A stretch of 26,644 nucleotides of DNA, taken from the IMG/VR virus record IMGVR_UViG_3300017963_002423, positions 1 to 26,644 of that record. The stretch is one strand, 5' to 3'. This DNA is from a virus. Under the pieces are notes generated by a model. The model was not told the origin of the DNA. It ran no database searches and saw only the letters and a program-made list of their open reading frames with translations. Shown here piece after piece: positions 21,908 to 26,644 of the stretch; positions within the stretch are counted from its first letter, which is position 1, and each line of letters begins with the position of its first letter. A program made the position numbers and the translations under genes.

Positions 21908-23248
21908 TCACCAATCATACTCTTCATTATCAAAACCTTGTTTGAGTAAATCATCTACAACATGAATCCTTGTGTCAATTGGATTCTGTTTTGGGGTAAC
22001 AGGTGCTCGCTTACTGAACATCGTCCTTGAAAGATGCATAGCATAAATCGGATACCTAAAAGCATCCATAGCATGATCATGTTGCTTCACTGGCAAAGTT
22101 TCTTTCACATCCTTATCTGCTGTCACATCCTCTTCTTCAGGATAATGATACATGGATATTTCATCTATAAAGTGCGGTGCTGCATCTGAAAACACATGAA
22201 ATTTATCTGTTGCTATCAACTCATAAGCAGCATCGATTCCAGCGCGAATATCATTATCAGCAGGAATAGCCGTAAGACGAGCTTTATTAAATTCGGCGAT
22301 ATTTGCAGGTGATGACGGGTCACAGTAGAACCTCTCTATATTATAAAGAATCTTAAGCCTTTCAGCAGCTTGCACTATCTCAGATATACGTCTGTTGGAT
22401 TGATAAAACTCATCGACTAAGAAAACACCATCATTAGGAGTAATAGCAAAAACCAATATAACAGCAGGATTAGTATAACCCCAATCAACACCAGCCACAT
22501 ACATTGTCTTAGGCTCTAATCTTGTGCGGTCAATCACATGATTATCTTCATCAAAGCATCCATAAACCAAACCCTCAATTTTATGGAATTCACCACCGTA
22601 GATCATATTGAACCGTCTTGGGTCCATAGTCTTTTTCTTACGCTGGAACTCTTCTTCAGGAAAGTAAGGATTCTCTCTTGATTGTGCCTGAATAATCAAA
22701 ACATCATCTTGCAAACGTCCCTTGTGATAAGGGCGGATATAATCAGAATAAATCCAGTTAAGAGTATATGGGGAAGTAGTGTATATAATCGGAGCTTGCT
22801 TAACTGAAGCCCTTGCTTGGATATTCTCGTGAAAGTAAAGCGAAAATAATCCAGCTTCATCACCCCAAACACCGCGAACATTGGTGATACCTACAACACT
22901 GTTGGCATCAGTACCGGTACGCATCCAGCAGGTCCCGCCGTTATGCATTTTAAAGCAAGCGTCGCCTTTTGAATACTCACCACATCCTTGCATAACTCTT
23001 AAAAACTCAGGTAATGTCGCTTGTTGCATGATCTTGTAGGTAGGTGCTGCAATAACGAAATTATCTTTCTCATCGATATGTTTGTGCATAAGAGCTTTGA
23101 TGAACAAAGCACCCACAGTGGTCTTTCCCCACTGAATGCCAGTAGCACATATCGTGATAAGACTATTTGAAAATAGAGCCTGATCTTGCTTATCACTATG
23201 AGGTCGCCAGATATCACTCAGAGCAAACAACCTTATACTCAGCGCCAT
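21908..23248 (-). CDS. Terminase large subunit
   Basis: The 446-residue packaging motor combines an ATPase and a nuclease. Walker A is TGIQWGKTT (36-44), a variant loop with Trp before GKT. Walker B with the catalytic glutamate is GVWGDEAG (D130, E131). The C-terminal RNase H-like nuclease acids are visible as D255 (GVDWGYTNP), D310 (YCDPSSP) and D391/D395 (HDHAMDAFRY). Length is normal. ATG 23248 overlaps the upstream gene by 35 bp without a clear ribosome binding site; a TTG a few codons later is a possible true start. It packs DNA together with the portal encoded downstream. Confidence 0.95.
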   Translation of the reverse strand: MALSIRLFALSDIWRPHSDKQDQALFSNSLITICATGIQWGKTTVGALFIKALMHKHIDEKDNFVIAAPTYKIMQQATLPEFLRVMQGCGEYSKGDACFKMHNGGTCWMRTGTDANSVVGITNVRGVWGDEAGLFSLYFHENIQARASVKQAPIIYTTSPYTLNWIYSDYIRPYHKGRLQDDVLIIQAQSRENPYFPEEEFQRKKKTMDPRRFNMIYGGEFHKIEGLVYGCFDEDNHVIDRTRLEPKTMYVAGVDWGYTNPAVILVFAITPNDGVFLVDEFYQSNRRISEIVQAAERLKILYNIERFYCDPSSPANIAEFNKARLTAIPADNDIRAGIDAAYELIATDKFHVFSDAAPHFIDEISMYHYPEEEDVTADKDVKETLPVKQHDHAMDAFRYPIYAMHLSRTMFSKRAPVTPKQNPIDTRIHVVDDLLKQGFDNEEYDW

Positions 23249-23540
23249 CTGCAGCAGCAGCAGTTAGAACTAACTTCATATGTCTTGTATAAGCATAATC
23301 TTCAAGGTCTATCATCATGTTAGATATTCCTGAAGCAACAACTGCAGTAGCACCGCTGTTGTACATATTCTTGAAAGTACCATCTTTCTCTGAAGCGCCA
23401 TGAATCTCAGCAGCACCAGCAATAGCAGAAGGTGTTTCTAAATAGACCTTCCTGTAAGATCTCCCAAGATCTATAGCATTGGACTCTGTTGCACCACTGG
23501 CAACAGTTAAAGTAAACACTCTTGTATCAAGCTGACTCAT
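23214..23540 (-). CDS. Small beta-rich virion-type protein, 108 residues
   Basis: The sequence starts MSQLDTRVFTLTVASGATES and is Ala/Thr/Val-rich. Its strands include RKVYLETPSAIAGAAEIHGA and ISNMMIDLEDYAYTRHMKLV. It ends in KVVCSE. The pattern fits a small beta-sandwich such as a fibre, collar or decoration protein. GGGAGG precedes ATG 23540, which overlaps the NeuB stop by 4 bp, and the 3' end overlaps the terminase start. Its place between a nonulosonate synthase and the terminase is unusual; a virion role is inferred only from composition. Confidence 0.6.
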   Translation of the reverse strand: MSQLDTRVFTLTVASGATESNAIDLGRSYRKVYLETPSAIAGAAEIHGASEKDGTFKNMYNSGATAVVASGISNMMIDLEDYAYTRHMKLVLTAAAADGAEYKVVCSE

Positions 23541-24451
23541 ATATACCTCCCTGTAATAGTCTGACCTTGTAAAATCTCTCTCTTAGCAACCTTGCCTTTG
23601 AGATATGATGTTAGCCTAAAACCTTCTGTCTCTGGCTTAAGACTTCTATAATAACCAAAGTTCTCACCATAAATTAACTTTTCACCAGCCGTAATCTTCT
23701 TTGTAGCAACACACCTACGGTTGTACATTGAAACCATTGGCATCTCATCAGGGCTAAGCAGGTTAAGTCTTTTCTTGCCCTTAAGCTTAGACATCATGTC
23801 CTGAAATTCTTTGTGACTAAGCGAATGCGGTGCATCCGGCGTATCAGTATAATCCAAGAAGTTCACATGCTTCTCGAAATACAAGACACCAAGATCTCTT
23901 GCTAGTATTGGTGTTTGATACACATCCAAAGAATGATCTGAAACACCAATCTTCTTAGTAAATATCTTCAAAACCTCAAGCTTATCTAAATCAGTACGCT
24001 TGGCTGGATAAGCAGATTCACAGTACATAAGCACTAATCTTCTGTTGTCGATCCAAGTTAATGCTTTTTCAACTTGCTCTTCTGTGTGTCCACCAGTGGA
24101 AAGAAGTATAAGCTTGTGCAAGTCCTTTGCTTGCTTAAGAAGATCTTCATACAACATATCTGAGCTAGCAATCTTGATGAAATCAATATACTGCGAATTA
24201 GCTCTAAGCGTCTCAGGGTTGAAGAACGTGCATGAAAATCCGATCCCCATATTACGCGCATATTTCGATAGCTGTGGGATCTCATCCAAATTAAGTATTG
24301 GCTTATAACCGAGATTCATTCCATACATATCTCTGTCTGTGAAATACTGAAACTTCACATAATCAGCGCCAGCTTCTGCTGCCATGTCTATTGACTTAAA
24401 ACAGTCTTTAAGGTTCTTTACATTAGAACAAATCTCAGCAATAACTTTCAT
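23537..24451 (-). CDS. NeuB-family nonulosonic acid synthase
   Basis: The 304-residue protein matches NeuB/PseI/LegI synthases, which condense phosphoenolpyruvate with a six-carbon N-acetylated amino sugar. The TIM-barrel signatures are in order: AEICSN (5-10), GADYVKFQYFT (28-38), KIASSDMLYEDLL (93-105), LSTGG (117-121), CESAYPA (144-150), GVSDHS (169-174), EKHV (193-196) and DAPHSLSHKEF (206-216). A C-terminal SAF/antifreeze-like domain (about 245-302) closes the active site in NeuB dimers. It is about 40 residues shorter than typical NeuB. The ATG overlaps the previous stop by 4 bp. It is separated by about 19 kb from the other sugar genes. Which nonulosonate it makes cannot be told by eye. 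Confidence 0.9.
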   Translation of the reverse strand: MKVIAEICSNVKNLKDCFKSIDMAAEAGADYVKFQYFTDRDMYGMNLGYKPILNLDEIPQLSKYARNMGIGFSCTFFNPETLRANSQYIDFIKIASSDMLYEDLLKQAKDLHKLILLSTGGHTEEQVEKALTWIDNRRLVLMYCESAYPAKRTDLDKLEVLKIFTKKIGVSDHSLDVYQTPILARDLGVLYFEKHVNFLDYTDTPDAPHSLSHKEFQDMMSKLKGKKRLNLLSPDEMPMVSMYNRRCVATKKITAGEKLIYGENFGYYRSLKPETEGFRLTSYLKGKVAKREILQGQTITGRYI

Positions 24452-25938
24452 TTTACCTTCCAAATTAATGATCCTGTTATCTCAGTTGATCCAGATGTTG
24501 ATTGAGCTGCTAATGTTAATACATCGTTTCTTTTGACAGTTATGCCTAGCTTCTCAAGATCGACTACTTCACTGTCAACACGAGCTAGACCAAATGTTCC
24601 TAGCTCTAAAGTCACACCATCATTAACATCAACATCTACAGTAGTAGTCATAACTTCTGTTATCGCATCTGTTGTATTACCCTCATGATACTGCCAGTCA
24701 GGATCTCCTGATAAAGTAGGATTAAGATACAAATATACCACTGCTGGTTTTGTACCATCAGAAGCAAATGTTGCCAGCAAAGCTTTTATCTCTCTAAGTT
24801 GAATAATTCCGTTAATCTCTGGCCTGACTCTAATGGATAATATATTTGCTGTAGTTGTAGTCACATTAGTATTTGTATTTCCATGACTATCAGGATTTAT
24901 CGTACTAATAGACTTTCCCTGGTTAGCACCAAACATACTAGCCATGTAAGCATTTAAATTAGTTGTTGATCCAATTGATGCAGCAAACACACCCATCTTA
25001 AATGATGGTGCCATCAAGCTAGGCGACTGATAGTTATTTGAATAATGAATCCTATGAACCATCTGAAATTTACCATTAGCAGGATTCTCTATGTGAAAAT
25101 CTATATTTCCATAACCAAGATACTGCTGTTTTATCTGGAATACATTTCCATTCTGTGGGTTAAGCACCATCGGAAACGGTCCAGATCCATCGCATCTATT
25201 AACATTCCACTCTTCCTGCAAATACCAAGTATCAACTACATCAGCACCAGCAGCTACTTGCTCAAATGTCCCTGCTGCAGTGCCTGTACTAGAAAAAGAA
25301 TATGTCCCAGATTGAGCACCCACCGCCTGACCAATGAAAAGAACTGTTTCATCATTACTAGTAGCTACCCAAACACTATTGTAATCATCAGCAGCTAGCT
25401 CTACACAAGTATGAACAATAGTGCCACTCGTTAAACTAACTGTATATTCAATATCATTTAATGTTACTGTTGCTGTTTCATTCCCAGATGCTGCCGCTGT
25501 TATCGTTAGCTTTCTGATCTCTAACTTACCTGCAGTCCTATGAAGAATACCAAAGTCAACACCGTTGTATCCAAAGGATAGTTCATTCCCTACAGCAATA
25601 GCACCAGCTCTCATAGAGCTTAAAGCAACACCTTCATCAAACCTTGCTGTAAATCTATAAACAGAACCTTGCCCAGGCTTATAAGCAACTGCATTCTGAC
25701 TTCTAACTATTCCATAACCGCCAACATCTGTTCCAGTCTGACATCTCCACTCATAACCAGTACCAGTATCTTCAACAGCAACACTACCAGTTGTGCCTGT
25801 ATACACCTCAACTTCTTGCTGGGTCTTAAGACCAAGTGTTGCATCTAATTGAACTACAGGAGTATCTTCTGCAACTGACACTTCCCCAAAAGGAGTGACA
25901 GGATCAGATACCACTATATCCTTATACGAATCAGTCAT
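24448..25938 (-). CDS. Large beta-rich virion surface protein, 496 residues
   Basis: The protein is Gly/Thr/Ser/Asn-rich and nearly all beta, with lectin- or jelly-roll-like strands (VYRFTARFDEGVALSSMRAG; ELSFGYNGVDFGILHRTAGK; TATVTLNDIEYTVSLTSGTI). A C-terminal half has a domain of the kind seen in phage head-surface or fibre proteins (NILSIRVRPEINGIIQLREI; PAVVYLYLNPTLSGDPDWQY). No catalytic motif was recognised. It has AGGA before ATG 25938, is coupled by 4 bp to the small gene before it, and its stop overlaps NeuB. A virion glycan-display or receptor-binding role is possible; the family is otherwise unknown to me. Confidence 0.7.
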   Translation of the reverse strand: MTDSYKDIVVSDPVTPFGEVSVAEDTPVVQLDATLGLKTQQEVEVYTGTTGSVAVEDTGTGYEWRCQTGTDVGGYGIVRSQNAVAYKPGQGSVYRFTARFDEGVALSSMRAGAIAVGNELSFGYNGVDFGILHRTAGKLEIRKLTITAAASGNETATVTLNDIEYTVSLTSGTIVHTCVELAADDYNSVWVATSNDETVLFIGQAVGAQSGTYSFSSTGTAAGTFEQVAAGADVVDTWYLQEEWNVNRCDGSGPFPMVLNPQNGNVFQIKQQYLGYGNIDFHIENPANGKFQMVHRIHYSNNYQSPSLMAPSFKMGVFAASIGSTTNLNAYMASMFGANQGKSISTINPDSHGNTNTNVTTTTANILSIRVRPEINGIIQLREIKALLATFASDGTKPAVVYLYLNPTLSGDPDWQYHEGNTTDAITEVMTTTVDVDVNDGVTLELGTFGLARVDSEVVDLEKLGITVKRNDVLTLAAQSTSGSTEITGSLIWKVK

Positions 25939-26063
25939 TTTTTAATCCTAAGAATGTTCAAGAATTTCTTCCACAATGTTAACTTAGGAACGCTTGGAAT
26001 AGTAACACATTTCTTACCACCCCAAACATGGATGTGAACATCACTTATCTTCTGCTGAGACAT
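25935..26063 (-). CDS. Small basic protein, 42 residues
   Basis: A short frame between the small terminase and the 496-residue protein: start ATG 26063, stop TGA overlapping the next ATG (ATGA). The product begins MSQQKISDVHIHVWGGKK and ends FLNILRIKK, so it is basic and partly hydrophobic. AAGGA stands about 8 nt upstream. It fills an otherwise empty 102-bp gap, overlaps the TerS end by 23 bp, and has the same coupling style as its neighbours, which supports it as a real gene. Function unknown. Confidence 0.55.
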   Translation of the reverse strand: MSQQKISDVHIHVWGGKKCVTIPSVPKLTLWKKFLNILRIKK

Positions 26064-26442
26064 CTATCGCATCCTTGTCTTCTTCGTGACCTAAAACAAC
26101 TTGCTCACCATTTCTTCTGTTAATCACCATAGGCTTGGGAAGCTGAATCTCAATATTCTCCTTAACCTTACCCATCATCCTATCCCATATCAATGCTGCA
26201 GCCTTAGTGTCACCACCTAGAGACTTCTGCATGATAGTACCAACAATCTTCTCCATAAGAAGAATGTCTTTTTTATTCATATGCTTTTCAAATTCAGGAT
26301 AGGTCATCAAAGAGAAACGATGAAATATGCCTTGGAACAAGGTCTTAGACATCTTAGCAGCTTTGCGGATCTCTTCTGGCTGTGGTGGCTGACCTGGACC
26401 GCCTTTATGACCTTTTTTAAAGCTTGTAGAACTTTTTGCCAC
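26041..26442 (-). CDS. Terminase small subunit-like protein
   Basis: The 133-residue product starts at GTG 26442; the nearby ATG at 26446 is out of frame and closes after nine codons. The N-terminus is Gly/Lys/Pro-rich (KKGHKGGPGQPPQPEEIRKA), the DUF5681-type basic arm seen in phage proteins next to terminases. A helical core follows (FHRFSLMTYPEFEKHMNKK; KIVGTIMQKSLGGDTKAAAL), then an acidic tail (GHEEDKDAIDVSAEDK). Such proteins are thought to recognise DNA for packaging. It is the first gene of the late block. A GGCGGA motif lies just upstream. Confidence 0.65.
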   Translation of the reverse strand: MAKSSTSFKKGHKGGPGQPPQPEEIRKAAKMSKTLFQGIFHRFSLMTYPEFEKHMNKKDILLMEKIVGTIMQKSLGGDTKAAALIWDRMMGKVKENIEIQLPKPMVINRRNGEQVVLGHEEDKDAIDVSAEDK

Positions 26443-26483
26443 CCATTTCCGCCCATTAACTATACATCTTCAACGATATCAAT

Positions 26484-26489
26484 ATTATA
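26484..26489 (-). promoter_or_regulatory. Possible promoter -10 box for the late block
   Basis: A perfect TATAAT lies in the 56-bp gap between the stop of the partial gene and the small-terminase-like gene. It is preceded by TG, but not at the exact extended -10 spacing. A -35 hexamer is weak (A/T-rich, TTATTA-like). Transcription would start near 26477. Given the A/T-richness this is only a candidate, but it is the sole gap upstream of the head genes. Confidence 0.35.
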
Positions 26490-26498
26490 CAAAATTAT

Positions 26499-26644
26499 CT
26501 AAAAATAATAATTACTTGTAGCTGTGAAATCAGCATAACCATCTGACCAAGAAGATTCAAGCAAAAACTCTAAGTGTGGAACAAGATGAATCTGTGATCC
26601 AAAGCTATATGTTTCACGTGAATCATCTGTATATTTCAAGTAAG
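26499..26644 (-). CDS. Partial protein, C-terminal 47 residues, possible outer-membrane beta-barrel
   Basis: A frame open from the right edge (26642) to TAG 26499. It is rich in Ser, Tyr, Phe and Asp, with alternating strands (YSFGSQIHLVPHLEFLLESS). It ends ADFTATSNYYF, and a terminal Phe with hydrophobic or aromatic residues at positions 1, 3 and 9 from the end is the classic C-terminal signature recognised by the outer-membrane assembly machinery. If right, the phage carries an outer-membrane barrel, unusual in the late region. A fibre or other beta-rich virion protein is the alternative. The upstream part is outside the window. Confidence 0.6.
   Translation of the reverse strand, partial: YLKYTDDSRETYSFGSQIHLVPHLEFLLESSWSDGYADFTATSNYYF

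Noticed and set aside
23537-24451. KDO8P or DAHP synthase instead of NeuB
   Set aside because: The CESAYPA, GVSDHS and EKH motifs and the C-terminal SAF-like domain are characteristic of the NeuB family and absent from those enzymes.
1-26644. Many plus-strand open frames
   Set aside because: They lie antisense to well-supported genes, lack ribosome binding sites, and read as low-complexity mirror images; none has a recognisable domain.
1-26644. tRNA genes, CRISPR arrays, insertion sequences, attachment sites
   Set aside because: I looked for cloverleaf-like segments, regularly spaced repeats, transposase motifs and integrase genes and saw none. Intergenic space is too small for most of these.

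Overview
The window is about 26.6 kb of a tailed-phage genome. Every supported gene lies on the minus strand, so it reads right to left, with genes packed at 4-bp or 1-bp overlaps. The head genes are a small-terminase-like protein, a terminase large subunit, a P22-type portal, scaffold and an HK97-fold capsid protein. They are followed by a gp4-like adaptor, a gp10-like hub, Gly/Ala-rich and coiled-coil internal virion proteins, and fibres. No tape-measure, tail-tube or tail-assembly frameshift genes are visible, which points to a short-tailed (podovirus-like) virion. The AT-rich DNA and protein styles resemble environmental aquatic phages of Gram-negative bacteria. The host cannot be named from the sequence.

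Layout in transcription order: (1) 26.6-23.2 kb: the end of a possible outer-membrane beta-barrel gene, TerS, a 42-residue gene, a large beta-rich virion protein, a NeuB-type nonulosonate synthase and a small beta protein. (2) 23.2-17.2 kb: TerL, zinc-ribbon protein, portal, small Q/P-rich protein, scaffold and capsid. The capsid gene is split by a compact ORF-less group I intron of 259 nt (17465-17723). (3) 17.2-13.5 kb: decoration-like protein, a DUF115/Maf-like glycosyltransferase, small beta-rich proteins, a C2H2 zinc-finger protein and the adaptor. (4) 13.5-7.6 kb: hub protein and four internal or ejection-type proteins. (5) 7.6-4.9 kb: two paralogous fibres and a small downstream protein. 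(6) 4.9-0.7 kb: a sugar-nucleotide cassette behind its own sigma70-like promoter, with PseB-type dehydratase, Gfo/Idh oxidoreductase, SpsF/NeuA-type cytidylyltransferase, class-III aminotransferase, a 65-residue unknown and a GNAT acetyltransferase. (7) 0.7-0 kb: two small membrane proteins and the start of another small gene.

The most interesting inference is that the cassette, the NeuB homologue in the terminase region and the Maf-like transferase in the head-gene block form one phage-encoded system. It would make a CMP-activated nonulosonic acid (pseudaminic/legionaminic-like sugar) and attach it to protein, perhaps to the virion itself. Host-surface modification is the main alternative. 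No PseG-type hydrolase is visible here. The second notable item is the group I intron in the major capsid gene. Its P1, P3, P7 and P10 pairings and an in-frame exon junction can all be read from the sequence.
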